NCBI GenBank assembly: GCA_019192455.1
Contig: JAHCML010000003.1
Coordinates: 578,261 to 642,260 of the forward strand
DNA: 64,000 bases
Direction: 5' to 3'
Origin: Alphaproteobacteria bacterium SS10
GTDB lineage: Bacteria; Pseudomonadota; Alphaproteobacteria; TMED2
A model generated the notes under the pieces. That model was not told the origin of the DNA and ran no database searches. It saw nothing but the letters and a program-made list of their open reading frames with translations. Shown here piece after piece: positions 8,937-18,209 of this stretch. The position numbers were made by a program, and so were the translations under genes. The number at the start of each line of letters is the position of its first letter. Position 1 is the first letter of the stretch.

Positions 8937-9911
8937 ATGGCCGAAAATCAAACGACCGAACAAGCCGAAGGCAATAATGAGAAAGAAGCGGCGACCGCAT
9001 CCGGTCAATCCCGCCTCGTAAGCTTTATTTTGATGGGAGTCGTTGCCGTGATGGCCGTGTCCACCATCGGCTATATGGCGATCAATGCCACCCAGGCCCA
9101 AGAACAGGCCGTTACTGAGGCTGGCCCGGACGAAGATCTGGTGATTGCCCGCATTGGCGACCGTGAATACACCACCGCTGATCTGGAAGTGTTCGTTCAG
9201 ACCCTGCCACCACAGCTTCAACAGCTTCCACTGTCGGTGATTTACCCATCGCTGATCGAGCAGTTCGTCAGCCTCGAGCTGGTGGTCAATGAAGCCTATA
9301 AGCAGGGGCTTGAGAGCGACCCAGAGGTGGTCGAGGCGCTGAAGGTTGAGCAGGACCGCATTGTCCGCGAAATCTTCCTCGATCGTTATGTGGAAACGCA
9401 GGTGACTGAGGAGTCGATTGACGACGCCTATAATGAGTTCCTGTTCGCCAACCCGACTGAAACTGAAGTGCGGGCCCGTCACATCCTGGTTGATACCGCC
9501 GAAGAGGCCACTGCACTGATCGCCCGTCTTGATGGCGGCGCGGACTTTGCCGAGTTGGCCCGTGAGGCCTCAACCGGTCCAAGCAGTGAAGCCGGTGGCG
9601 ACCTTGGTTTCTTTTCTCGCGACCGGATGGTGAAGCCATTCTCAGATGCCGCGTTTGAGTTGGCGGTTGGCGATTACACCAAAACCCCGGTTGAGACCCA
9701 GTTTGGTTTCCACGTGATCCTGGTTGAGGAGCGCCGCGACAGCGACCCGCCAACCAAAGAGCAAGTGCGCGACCAGCTGTTTGATCGTCTGGCCTCCAAC
9801 GCTGTCCAAGCGTACTTCCGTGAGCTGCAGGCGGCCTCAGACGTTGAGATGTTTGACTTGTCTGGTGAGCCGGTTGCTCTGTCTTCAGAAGAAGAAGGCG
9901 CTAGCCAGTAA
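8937..9911 (+). CDS. Membrane-anchored peptidyl-prolyl cis-trans isomerase (parvulin, PrsA/SurA-like)
   Basis: A 324-residue envelope foldase. It has a cytoplasmic polar N-terminus, one transmembrane anchor at about residues 27-50 (LVSFILMGVVAVMAVS), a SurA-like helical region, and a parvulin domain around EVRARHILVDTAEEA, GADFAELAREAS, GGDLGFFSRDRMV and FGFHVILVEERR. The ATG at 8937 follows GAAAGG; an upstream frame start at 8892 is unlikely. Its position divergent from secA agrees with a role in folding exported proteins. The acidic C-terminus (SSEEEGASQ) is not conserved. Confidence 0.9.
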   Translation: MAENQTTEQAEGNNEKEAATASGQSRLVSFILMGVVAVMAVSTIGYMAINATQAQEQAVTEAGPDEDLVIARIGDREYTTADLEVFVQTLPPQLQQLPLSVIYPSLIEQFVSLELVVNEAYKQGLESDPEVVEALKVEQDRIVREIFLDRYVETQVTEESIDDAYNEFLFANPTETEVRARHILVDTAEEATALIARLDGGADFAELAREASTGPSSEAGGDLGFFSRDRMVKPFSDAAFELAVGDYTKTPVETQFGFHVILVEERRDSDPPTKEQVRDQLFDRLASNAVQAYFRELQAASDVEMFDLSGEPVALSSEEEGASQ

Positions 9912-9947
9912 GCTAGCGTCAGCCCCCCCGGCTGGAGCTTCCCGCTC

Positions 9948-11198
9948 ATGTCACTTGCTGTCTCTCCACTTGCCCCGACTGGGTTCCCAGAAATGCTGGG
10001 CGTGCCCGGGGTTAAGATTGCCACCGGCAATTCCGGCGGTCGCTATCGCGGCCGTGATGATGTGCTGTTCATTCAGATGGATGAACCAAGCGCCGTTGCG
10101 GGTGTCTTTACCCAATCGCAGACGGCCGCGGCGCCAGTGCTGTGGTGTCGCCGTGCTTTGGAGAAGGGGTTGGCCCGCTCCATCGTCGTGAACGCCGGCA
10201 ATGCAAATGCCTTTACAGGCAGTGCGGGCGATCGGCTGGTTGAGGCAACGGTGTTCGCCGCCACACAGATGGCACCGGATCCCACGCCGCCGGAGCAGGT
10301 GTTTATCGCCTCCACCGGTGTGATTGGTGAGCCGCTACCCGCTGATATGATTGCCAACGCGCTTGAACATATCGCACCAAAACTCGCCGATAGTGATCAG
10401 CCCGGTGGTTGGGAAGCCGCCGCCAAGGCGATCATGACCACGGATACCTTCGCCAAGGGCGCTAGCACGACCTGCACAATTGGCGGCAAGACCGTAACGG
10501 TTAGCGGCATCGCCAAGGGATCTGGCATGATCGCGCCGAATATGGCGACGATGCTTGGCTTCTTATTCACCGATGCTGACATTGATCAGGCCGTGCTGCA
10601 GCGCCTGCTGACCACCGCGAATGACCGCAGCTTTAACTGCATCACGGTGGATGGTGATACCTCAACCAGTGACACGGTTCTGCTGACCGCCACAGGTAGG
10701 GCCGGCAATCAGAAGCTCACCAAGCTTAATGATCGAGGTGTCAGCACCCTCCGCGCCGCCCTGTACCGGGTCATGGAGGACTTGGCCCAGCAAATCGTCC
10801 GCGATGGCGAAGGGGCATCCAAGTTTATTGAGGTCACTGTCACTGGTGCGCGCTCAACCAAATCGGCCCGCCAGGTGGCGATGAGCATTGCGAACTCACC
10901 GCTCGTGAAGACCGCGATTGCAGGTGAGGATGCGAATTGGGGGCGGATCGTGATGGCGGCCGGTAAGGCCGGCGTGCCGTTTGATCAGAACAGCCTGACC
11001 GTCGCTGTCGGTGGCATTGCCATTGCCGCCAACGGTGAACGTGTCGCGGATTATGATGAGGCACCGGTTGCCGCCCATATGGCTGGTGATCGCATCGAGA
11101 TAGAGGTTAGCCTCGGCGGTGGCCGCGGTAAGGGACGGGTTTGGACCTGTGATCTGACCCACCAATACATCACGATTAACGCCGATTACCGGAGCTGA
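9948..11198 (+). CDS. argJ: Bifunctional ornithine acetyltransferase / N-acetylglutamate synthase
   Basis: Catalyses the cyclic acetyl transfer of arginine biosynthesis, from N2-acetylornithine to glutamate. The 416-residue precursor self-cleaves into two chains at the conserved Ala-Thr bond inside KGSGMIAPNMATML. Other signatures are VNAGNANAFTG and SSLVKTAIAGEDANWGRI-type sequence near 10900-10950. It overlaps the following GNAT gene by one base (TGATG), the start of an argJ-GNAT-mutT operon common in alphaproteobacteria. Confidence 0.95.
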   Translation: MSLAVSPLAPTGFPEMLGVPGVKIATGNSGGRYRGRDDVLFIQMDEPSAVAGVFTQSQTAAAPVLWCRRALEKGLARSIVVNAGNANAFTGSAGDRLVEATVFAATQMAPDPTPPEQVFIASTGVIGEPLPADMIANALEHIAPKLADSDQPGGWEAAAKAIMTTDTFAKGASTTCTIGGKTVTVSGIAKGSGMIAPNMATMLGFLFTDADIDQAVLQRLLTTANDRSFNCITVDGDTSTSDTVLLTATGRAGNQKLTKLNDRGVSTLRAALYRVMEDLAQQIVRDGEGASKFIEVTVTGARSTKSARQVAMSIANSPLVKTAIAGEDANWGRIVMAAGKAGVPFDQNSLTVAVGGIAIAANGERVADYDEAPVAAHMAGDRIEIEVSLGGGRGKGRVWTCDLTHQYITINADYRS

Positions 11199-11803
11199 TG
11201 TCCGGCCTGACCCCATCCGGATTTGCGTTGCCCGAAGAGGGACTATCGACAGCCCGCTTAAGCTTCCGCCCACCAATTGACAGCGATGCCGACCAGCTGA
11301 AGGCCATCATGTCTGAGGGCGAGGTCACCCGCTGGCTGACAGATATTCCCTGGCCGTTTGAGGCGTATCATGCCCGGGATTGGGTTCAGCGATGCCAGCG
11401 TAGTTGGGGCCTCGATGCTGCCTATCCCCTGTTCGCCTTTATGGGCGATGACCTCGCAGGCTCGGTGACACTGACCAAGGTTAATGGTGATGAAGCGATT
11501 TTGGGCTTCTGGCTTAACCGTGCCTTCTGGGGGCAGGGGCTGGGCCTTGAGATGGTCTCCGCACTAACTGATTGGAACTTTGAGCAAAGGTATTTCAAGC
11601 GCTTCGTGGCTGGTGTCCATCCGGATAATGCAAGGTCGATTAAGCTGCTAGAGGCCCTAGGCTATGTGCCAATTGGTGAGCGGATGTATATATTGCCGCC
11701 CCATGATCACCGTGCCATCGGTCCGCACTACATGCTAACCGACGATAACTGGCAGGCCATTCAAGTCGCCAAGGCTAGAGCTGAGAGAAAAGCCACAAAA
11801 TGA
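11198..11803 (+). CDS. GNAT-family N-acetyltransferase (RimJ/RimL-like)
   Basis: A 201-residue acetyltransferase with the RimJ/RimL layout: an N-terminal strand TARLSFRPPIDSDADQL, acetyl-CoA-binding region LGFWLNRAFWGQGLGLEM, and C-terminal GVHPDNARSIKLLEALGY. The acceptor could be a protein N-terminus or a small molecule; this cannot be told from sequence. It is translationally coupled on both sides, by one base with argJ and four bases (ATGA) with the Nudix gene. Confidence 0.85.
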   Translation: MSGLTPSGFALPEEGLSTARLSFRPPIDSDADQLKAIMSEGEVTRWLTDIPWPFEAYHARDWVQRCQRSWGLDAAYPLFAFMGDDLAGSVTLTKVNGDEAILGFWLNRAFWGQGLGLEMVSALTDWNFEQRYFKRFVAGVHPDNARSIKLLEALGYVPIGERMYILPPHDHRAIGPHYMLTDDNWQAIQVAKARAERKATK

Positions 11804-12249
11804 CCGAGACACAGACCGAAACCGTCGCCCTCGCCGGTAGCCGTGAGAAGCCGATCCTGCTGGTCTCCGCCGCCGTTTTGGTTGATGGCGATAACCGGGT
11901 GCTATTGGCCCGACGCCCGCAGGGCAAGCACCTCGGTGGGTTATGGGAGTTTCCCGGTGGTAAGCTGCAGGCGGGTGAAACGCCAGAAGATGCGGTGATC
12001 CGGGAGCTTCAGGAAGAGCTGGGCGTTCATACCCAGGCAAAATGCCTGCACCCCCTGACCTTTGCCTCGCATCCTTATGAAGAGTTCCATCTGATGATGC
12101 CGCTTTTCATCTGCCGTAAATGGGGTGGTCCTGCGGTGCCTAAAGAGGGGCAAGAGCTCGCCTGGGTGAAGCCTGGCCAGTTGCGCGATTATCCAATGCC
12201 ACCAGCGGACGCCCCGCTGATTAGTGCCATCCAAGATCAGTTGATGTGA
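11800..12249 (+). CDS. mutT: (Deoxy)nucleoside triphosphate pyrophosphohydrolase, MutT-type Nudix
   Basis: A 149-residue Nudix hydrolase, probably 8-oxo-dGTP diphosphatase, that sanitises oxidised nucleotides. The Nudix box is complete: GGKLQAGETPEDAVIRELQE followed by ELGV. The MutT hallmarks VLLARRPQGKHLGGLWEFPG (purine site) and the C-terminal ELAWVKPGQLRDYPMPPAD are also present. It is the last gene of the argJ-GNAT-mutT operon, with ATGA overlap. Confidence 0.9.
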   Translation: MTETQTETVALAGSREKPILLVSAAVLVDGDNRVLLARRPQGKHLGGLWEFPGGKLQAGETPEDAVIRELQEELGVHTQAKCLHPLTFASHPYEEFHLMMPLFICRKWGGPAVPKEGQELAWVKPGQLRDYPMPPADAPLISAIQDQLM

Positions 12250-12318
12250 TCGTGGCGGGATTCACGGCGGGGCTAGAGCGCGTTCTGGCAATCGCCGTTC
12301 CGTGTTAACCTTTCGCCC

Positions 12319-13089
12319 ATGTATCGCGACGTCATCGACCTCAACAATTTCTACCAGGATCGGCTTGGCCAGGTCGTGCAACGGCTGTTGCGTCGCCGGT
12401 TGCGGCAGATGTGGCCGGACTTGTCGGGGATGAACCTGCTGGGCTTCGGCTATGCCGGACCGCTTTTGCAGGCCTTTGAGGAAGACGCCGCAGCCAAGTT
12501 TTTGGCCATGCCGGCACCGCAAGGCGTTATGGCCTGGCCTGGTGAGGGAACCCCGGGTGGTGTCGCCCTGGTTCATGAGGGCGAGCTGCCGTTTGAGGAC
12601 GCCTCAATTGACCGGATTGTCCTGTGCCACGCGGTGGAGTGTTCCACCAAGCCGGATGCCCTTATGCGCGAGGTTTGGCGGGTGCTGGCCGGGCAGGGAC
12701 GTTTGATGGTAATCGCGCCAAACCGGGCTGGCGTCTGGGCGCGGTCTGAGACAACGCCCTTTGGATATGGGGTGCCGTTTTCAACCGGCCAGCTGGTGCA
12801 TTTGCTGCGTGACCATAACTTTGCCCCGGAAAGGACGGCCAAGGCGGTCTTTATCCCGCCGGTGCGGCGTCGGTTCCTGCTCTCTGCCGCCCCAGCTTGG
12901 GAGGAATTTGGTGAGCGATGGTTTGAGCCGCTGGCCGGTGTGAACTTCGTTGAATGCTCTAAGCAGGTATTTGCCGGGCTTAAGCCACAGCGCGAGGCCC
13001 AGCGGATCAAACGACCGGTGCTTGTGCCTGTACCTGCGAATGGACGGCCGCAGCCGGGCTACGCATTACGTCGGGATCGCTCGGTCTAG
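12319..13089 (+). CDS. Class I SAM-dependent methyltransferase
   Basis: A 256-residue protein of the methyltransferase type 11 fold. Motif I is degenerate ([12 protein letters not shown]); the later block [20 protein letters not shown] and [18 protein letters not shown] are typical. Substrate unknown. The stop codon overlaps that of the metXW gene on the other strand in a CTAG palindrome, so the two genes converge with no terminator between them. Confidence 0.75.
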   Translation: MYRDVIDLNNFYQDRLGQVVQRLLRRRLRQMWPDLSGMNLLGFGYAGPLLQAFEEDAAAKFLAMPAPQGVMAWPGEGTPGGVALVHEGELPFEDASIDRIVLCHAVECSTKPDALMREVWRVLAGQGRLMVIAPNRAGVWARSETTPFGYGVPFSTGQLVHLLRDHNFAPERTAKAVFIPPVRRRFLLSAAPAWEEFGERWFEPLAGVNFVECSKQVFAGLKPQREAQRIKRPVLVPVPANGRPQPGYALRRDRSV

Positions 13090-14948
13090 CCCTGGCTAAC
13101 CTTAAAGACCGCTTGCTCACCAAGCAGGTTGTGCCAGCGGGATAGGCGCTTGTAATCCACGACCCGGCTGCCCGCCAGATGCCGGTCCATAATCACCTTC
13201 GCCGCATCGATTTTCAGACCCATATCATCGGCCAAATCGATGAAGTCATTGATGGTGAAGAAGTGGATGTTTGGCGTGTTGTACCAACTATGGGGTAGGG
13301 CGCTTGTCACGGGCATGCGGCCACTGAGGCCCAATGATGCGCGGACCCGCCAATGGCCGAAATTCTGGAATGAGATGATGGCGTAATGGGCGACCCGCAG
13401 CATCTCCTCCAGCATGACGCGTGGTTGGCTCATCGCCTGGAGGGTTTGGCCCAAGACGGCGTAATCCACGCTGTCGGCGGGGTAGTGCTCCAGATCCTGC
13501 TCGGCATCGCCTTGGATGACAGTCAGGCCATGACCAACGGCGGTTTGAACCAGGCCTTGGTCAATCTCAATGCCACGGCCTGAAACTTCGCACTTATCCC
13601 GCAGATGGACGAGCAGCGCACCATCACCACAACCAATATCGAGCACAGTACTGCGTGGTTTGATCAGGCTGCCGATCAGGCCGATATCCGCCCGCACGGT
13701 TGGGTCTTGAACGGTCTTGGCCGGTTCTGCTGGTGTTGTTTCTGCTAGCGCCGGTAACAGGCCACGTGCCCGCGCGGCACCGTCAACAAAGCCTTGTATG
13801 ACGGCTTCAAATTGCGGCTCATCAAGCAGGAAGGCGTCGTGGCCTTTATCGGTCTCAATCTCCGAGAACGTTACATTGGCACCGGCACCATTCAGCGCGT
13901 GAACTAGGCGTAGGCTCTCAGAGGTTGGGAATAGCCAGTCACTCGTAAACGACACGACACAGAACCGAACCGGCGTGCCTTGGAACAGCTTGGATAGTTG
14001 GCCACCATGGCTGCGGCACAGATCGAAGTAGTCCATGGCCCTGGTGATGTAGAGATAGCTGTTGGCGTCAAACCGCTCAACGAATGTGGAACCTTGGTGG
14101 CGCAGATAGCTCTCAACCTGGAAATCAGCCTCAAAGCCAAAGGTGAGATCGGGGCGGTCCTGAAGGTTGCGACCAAACTTCCGCTGCAATGCCGCCTCAG
14201 ACAGATAGGTGATGTGGGCCGCCATCCGCGCCACGGCGAGGCCGTTGCGTGGGCGCTTGCCATGGGCGAGGTAATTGCCGCCCAGCCAATCCGGATCAGC
14301 CATCACGGCCTGCCGTCCCACCTCATCGAAGGCGATGTTTTGGGCGGTGTGATAGACGGCCGTGGCAATCGGGATCGCGGCAAACACCCGTTCCGGGTAG
14401 CGGACAGCCCATTCCAGTACCTGCATGCCGCCCATGGACCCGCCAATCACGGCGAACAGGCTATCAATGCCCAGATGGTCGATCAGCAGCGCCTGGGCCC
14501 GAACCATATCGCCAATGGTGATTACCGGGAATTTGGTGCCAAAGGCTTCACCGGTTTCCGGATTGATATCCAGCGGACCGAATGAGCCCATGCAACCGCC
14601 TAACACATTGCTGCAAATAACAAAGAAGCGGTCAGTATCGATGGGCTTGCCGGGCCCAATCAGGCTCTCCCACCAACCCGGCTTGCCCGTGACAGGGTGC
14701 GTCTCGCCGAAGTATTGGTCACCGGTTAGGGCATGGCAGATCAGGATGGCATTGGTGCGATCCTGGTTCAGCGCACCGGCGGTCGTATATGAAATCCGAA
14801 GCGGGCTCAGGCTGCCGCCATTATCCAATGGCATGGGCTCATCACCCGCCAGCTCCACATGGTGGCCAGGCAGGTTGGCAAGCTCTTCCGGCTTGGTTGG
14901 GGCGGCGATCGGGTTAGGTGACTGAGCGACCACGGTTTCTAGCGACAA
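13086..14948 (-). CDS. metXW: MetX-MetW fusion: homoserine O-acyltransferase plus MetW methyltransferase-like domain
   Basis: A single 620-residue frame joining two methionine-biosynthesis proteins that are normally separate neighbouring genes. Residues ~25-395 are MetX, an alpha/beta hydrolase with nucleophile S171 in GGSMGGM, D337 in FTSDWLFP and H370 in [10 protein letters not shown]; it acylates homoserine with acetyl- or succinyl-CoA. A linker (~396-416) leads to MetW (~417-617) with the SAM-fold loop [12 protein letters not shown] and the family blocks GQTLQAM, FGHWRVR and [16 protein letters not shown]. MetW is known to support MetX activity in proteobacteria. No frameshift is needed: both domains look intact. 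It diverges from chorismate mutase across 230 bp. Confidence 0.92.
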   Translation of the reverse strand: MSLETVVAQSPNPIAAPTKPEELANLPGHHVELAGDEPMPLDNGGSLSPLRISYTTAGALNQDRTNAILICHALTGDQYFGETHPVTGKPGWWESLIGPGKPIDTDRFFVICSNVLGGCMGSFGPLDINPETGEAFGTKFPVITIGDMVRAQALLIDHLGIDSLFAVIGGSMGGMQVLEWAVRYPERVFAAIPIATAVYHTAQNIAFDEVGRQAVMADPDWLGGNYLAHGKRPRNGLAVARMAAHITYLSEAALQRKFGRNLQDRPDLTFGFEADFQVESYLRHQGSTFVERFDANSYLYITRAMDYFDLCRSHGGQLSKLFQGTPVRFCVVSFTSDWLFPTSESLRLVHALNGAGANVTFSEIETDKGHDAFLLDEPQFEAVIQGFVDGAARARGLLPALAETTPAEPAKTVQDPTVRADIGLIGSLIKPRSTVLDIGCGDGALLVHLRDKCEVSGRGIEIDQGLVQTAVGHGLTVIQGDAEQDLEHYPADSVDYAVLGQTLQAMSQPRVMLEEMLRVAHYAIISFQNFGHWRVRASLGLSGRMPVTSALPHSWYNTPNIHFFTINDFIDLADDMGLKIDAAKVIMDRHLAGSRVVDYKRLSRWHNLLGEQAVFKVSQG

Positions 14949-15178
14949 AATCTGGTTAAAACGGCATCTGCTGATACATGTTGCTGGCAGTGCGCCGCTG
15001 TCAACAAAACTTCCACAAATTGCCGCGCAGGGCAGACAGTCTTTGCGTTCTTGGCTGGCTACTCCTAAACAACGCAGCCACCCTGGGAATGGATGCCGAT
15101 TTTAGGTGTGTTGCCAGCGGTTTCCGCTAGACTGCCCAGCCATTCCAAATTGTCGAACCCCCCTGATCCACGCCCGCC

Positions 15179-16069
15179 ATGCCAGACCTAGACGCGCTCC
15201 GCCAACAGATCGATGAGATTGACGATCAGCTGCATGATTTGATCCGGTCCCGTACCCGGATCGTTGAGCAGGTGCGCGAGGCTAAACTCGAGGTGGATGC
15301 CGATGCCCGCTATATGCGTCCGGCGCGTGAGGCCGACATCATTCGCCGCCTGGCAGAGCGCCATGACGGTCGCTTCCCCCTAAACGCCCTGACCCGTATC
15401 TGGCGGGAGATGATTTCTGCCCTGACCCTGATGCAAGGACCGCTTTCCGTGGCTGTCTATGCACCCGGCAACCAAACCGGTCTTTGGGACGTTGCGCGCG
15501 ACCATTACGGGGTTGAGGTGCCACTCCAACCGGTCGATAGCGCGATGGCGGTTCTGCGGGCCCTAACCGATGGGTCGGTTCAAGTTGGCGTCCTGCCCTG
15601 GCCAGAGTTGGAAGAACCAAAGCCATGGTGGCCAAGCCTGATGGCCGAGGATAACCAAACATTCAATGTGGTCGGGGTGCTGCCCTTCCACGGCGCGGGG
15701 AACGCCCGTAGTGCAAGCCGCAGCGGCATGGTGATCGCCGATATGGCGCCAGAAGCCACCGGCGATGACCGAACCCTATTGGCTTTGCGGTTCAATGGCG
15801 GTGTCAGCCGGGACCGGTTGACCAGCGTACTTGCCGAGGTTGGCCTCGAGGCAACGTCATTCCTGGGCAATAAGCTGGTCGTCAAAGATCAGGATATTCG
15901 ATGGCAACTCGTTGAAGTTGCTGGATTCCTTACCGATGGCGATGAACGGTTGAGCAGCCTTGTTGGCAAATTTGATGACCTTTGCGACGGCGTTGATATC
16001 ATTGGGGCTTACGCCACGCCCATGGTGATGCCAGAGCATGGTGAAAATCCCGTCGCTGCGACGGGTTGA
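15179..16069 (+). CDS. Chorismate mutase (AroQ type) with a prephenate-dehydratase-like C-terminal region
   Basis: A 296-residue protein. Residues 1-85 are an AroQ-type chorismate mutase with the conserved LRQQIDEIDDQL, REAK and RPAREADII arginine/lysine/glutamate positions, converting chorismate to prephenate. The remainder resembles a worn prephenate dehydratase: a binding-protein-like fold (LSVAVYAPGNQTGLWDVA, VQVGVLPW) and an ACT-like end (LLALRFNGGVSRDRLTSVLA, VEVAGFL). No intact dehydratase catalytic TRF-type motif is visible, so the C-terminal region may be regulatory. It heads a cluster with hisC and tyrA, which together cover prephenate, tyrosine and possibly phenylalanine transamination. 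Confidence 0.8.
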   Translation: MPDLDALRQQIDEIDDQLHDLIRSRTRIVEQVREAKLEVDADARYMRPAREADIIRRLAERHDGRFPLNALTRIWREMISALTLMQGPLSVAVYAPGNQTGLWDVARDHYGVEVPLQPVDSAMAVLRALTDGSVQVGVLPWPELEEPKPWWPSLMAEDNQTFNVVGVLPFHGAGNARSASRSGMVIADMAPEATGDDRTLLALRFNGGVSRDRLTSVLAEVGLEATSFLGNKLVVKDQDIRWQLVEVAGFLTDGDERLSSLVGKFDDLCDGVDIIGAYATPMVMPEHGENPVAATG

Positions 16070-16138
16070 GCTGACCGCCTCAAAGGTGCGGTCTCGAGTT
16101 AAGAAGTTACAAGCGAGAGCTTTGAGGGAAACCGCGCC

Positions 16139-17281
16139 ATGTCGCCCGACACCATCATGCCGAGCAAGACCCAAACAACGGGGCCAGAGCCGAAGCTTAG
16201 CGTGATGCGCATTGCCCCCTATGTGGCGGGTGAGAGTAAGGCTGCAGGCGCTGAGCGGTTGATCCGCCTTGCTGCCAATGAGGGGGCCTTTGGGGCCAGC
16301 CCATCTGCCCAGGCAGCGTTTGAGGCAAAATCATCAGACCTGCATCGCTACCCGGATGGTGGCGCCACGCTGTTGCGCGACACCATTGCCGAGGTAAAGG
16401 GGCTAGAGGCCAACCGTATTGTCTGCGGTGCTGGGTCAGATGAGTTAATAGCCCTTTTGCTGATGGCCTATGCCGGGCCAGGTGATGAGGTTCTGCACAC
16501 CGAGCATGGGTTCCTGATGTACTCCATCTCAGCCCTTTCAGTAGGGGCTGAGCCGGTATCCGTGCCAGAGACCAACCGGACAACAGATGTTGATGCCCTT
16601 TTGGCGGCAGTGACACCAAAGACCAAGATGGTGTTCATCGCGAACCCGAACAATCCGACCGGTACCTATCTGCCGGCTGCCGAGGTTCATCGCCTACAGG
16701 CAGGCCTGCCGAGCAATGTGATCCTGGTTCTTGATGGCGCCTATGCCGAATACATGACCGCTAAGGATTATGAGGCGGGCGTTGAGCTGGTGAACGCATC
16801 TGAGAATGTGGTCATGCTGCGCACCTTCTCGAAGATCCATGGCCTTGGTGGCCTGCGTTTGGGTTGGTGCTATGCGTCTGATGCGATTGCCGATGTGCTG
16901 AACCGGGTTCGTGGTCCGTTCAATACCAGCCACGCCGCACAGGCTGCCGGTGCCGCGGCCATGCGTGATGCCGAGTTCTTAGAGCGGTCAGTAGCCCACA
17001 ACACGGCTTGCCGTGCTTGGGTCACTGAGGCGCTTCGTGGCCTAGGCATTCAGGTGGCGGATAGCTACGGCAACTTTATCCTCGCGGATTATGGCGACCG
17101 TGACCCGGAACCGTTACGCCTCGCCTTGAAGGCTGAAGGTATTCTGGTTCGGCAAATGGGCGGCTATGGCCTGCCAAACTGCCAACGGATCACCATCGGC
17201 ACCGATGAGGAAATGCGCGAGGTCGTGGCAACTATCGAACGCTTGCTGCCAACGCTCGACGCGGCCGAGGCAGCGGAATAG
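16139..17281 (+). CDS. hisC: Histidinol-phosphate / aromatic aminotransferase
   Basis: A 380-residue, PLP-dependent class II aminotransferase. Key sites are AANEGAFG near the N-terminus, GAGSDELI, ANPNNPTGTY, the catalytic Lys in RTFSKIHGLGGLRLGW and the C-terminal FILADYG and RITIGTDEEM. The placement between chorismate mutase and tyrA suggests that it also transaminates prephenate, phenylpyruvate or 4-hydroxyphenylpyruvate, as known for alphaproteobacterial HisC proteins in this context; that is inference. Confidence 0.9.
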   Translation: MSPDTIMPSKTQTTGPEPKLSVMRIAPYVAGESKAAGAERLIRLAANEGAFGASPSAQAAFEAKSSDLHRYPDGGATLLRDTIAEVKGLEANRIVCGAGSDELIALLLMAYAGPGDEVLHTEHGFLMYSISALSVGAEPVSVPETNRTTDVDALLAAVTPKTKMVFIANPNNPTGTYLPAAEVHRLQAGLPSNVILVLDGAYAEYMTAKDYEAGVELVNASENVVMLRTFSKIHGLGGLRLGWCYASDAIADVLNRVRGPFNTSHAAQAAGAAAMRDAEFLERSVAHNTACRAWVTEALRGLGIQVADSYGNFILADYGDRDPEPLRLALKAEGILVRQMGGYGLPNCQRITIGTDEEMREVVATIERLLPTLDAAEAAE

Positions 17282-17324
17282 TCTGCGCGCCAGCGCTGAC
17301 CAACCCTTATTCAAGTTTCTGATC

Positions 17325-18209
17325 ATGACTATCGAACCTTTTCGCCGGGTGGCCATCATTGGCCTTGGCCTGATCGGCTCATCTCTCGCCCGTGCGCTTA
17401 CTGAGCAAAAGCTGGCCGACAGCATTGTTGGTGGCGATGCCGATCAGGCTGTTTGCGATGAGGCTGTGTCCCTTGGTGTAGTAGGTGAGGCATCGACCGA
17501 TCTTGCCAAGGCTGTTGCCGACGCTGATCTAGTCGTCCTCAGTGTGCCCGTTGGCGCCAATGGCGATGTGGCCAAGATCATTGGTCCAGCCCTGTCACAA
17601 GGTGCAATCGTCACCGATGTCGGGTCTGTAAAACAGGCGGTGATTGAAGCGGTGAAACCGCATCTGCCAGAGGGCGTGCACTTCATTCCCGGCCACCCAG
17701 TCGCGGGTACCGAGCATTCCGGTCCCGCCGCTGGTTTTGCCGGTCTGTTTGATGGTCGCTATTGGATCCTAACACCGGAGAGGGATGCCGATCCCGCAGC
17801 GGTTGAGCGGCTGAACGCAGCGCTTACCCAATGTGGTGCGCTGGTTGAAACCATGGCACCAGCCCATCACGACCGGGTATTGGCGATCACCTCACACCTG
17901 CCTCATTTGATTGCCTACACCATCGTTGGCACGGCCACGGACTTAGAGGACGAAACCAAGGATGAGGTGATCCGTTACTCAGCCAGTGGTTTCCGGGATT
18001 TCACGCGTATCGCCGCCTCTGACCCCGTCATGTGGCGCGATGTCTTCCTGAATAATCGTGAGGCGGTGCTTGAGATCCTTCAGCGCTTTTCAGAAGATCT
18101 CACGGCCCTGCAACGCGCCATTCGTTGGGGAGAGGGCGACACGCTTGAGCGTCGGTTCGAACAAACCCGCGAAATCCGCCGCGGCGTGATCGACGCCAAT
18201 CAGGCTTAA
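17325..18209 (+). CDS. tyrA: Prephenate/arogenate dehydrogenase
   Basis: Oxidative decarboxylation of prephenate or arogenate to the tyrosine precursor. The 294-residue product has an N-terminal Rossmann motif VAIIGLGLIGSSLAR, VLSVPVGA, TDVGSVK, the substrate region PGHPVAGTEHSGP and the helical C-terminal domain with ITSHLPHLIAY and SASGFRDFTRIA. The ATG at 17325 places the Rossmann motif next to the N-terminus; an upstream in-frame start inside hisC (17166) is not credible. Its stop overlaps the convergent DUF2125 gene by four bases (TTAA). Confidence 0.93.
   Translation: MTIEPFRRVAIIGLGLIGSSLARALTEQKLADSIVGGDADQAVCDEAVSLGVVGEASTDLAKAVADADLVVLSVPVGANGDVAKIIGPALSQGAIVTDVGSVKQAVIEAVKPHLPEGVHFIPGHPVAGTEHSGPAAGFAGLFDGRYWILTPERDADPAAVERLNAALTQCGALVETMAPAHHDRVLAITSHLPHLIAYTIVGTATDLEDETKDEVIRYSASGFRDFTRIAASDPVMWRDVFLNNREAVLEILQRFSEDLTALQRAIRWGEGDTLERRFEQTREIRRGVIDANQA

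Noticed and set aside
14949..15178. Possible SAM riboswitch upstream of metXW
   Set aside because: Read on the minus strand, I found no SAM-II-like conserved core; only a short TGGCTG/CAGCCA inverted repeat (15053-15080) is present, which is not enough.
17166..17324. N-terminal extension of TyrA starting inside hisC
   Set aside because: It would duplicate hisC in another frame and push the Rossmann motif 60 residues inward; the ATG at 17325 is the natural start.
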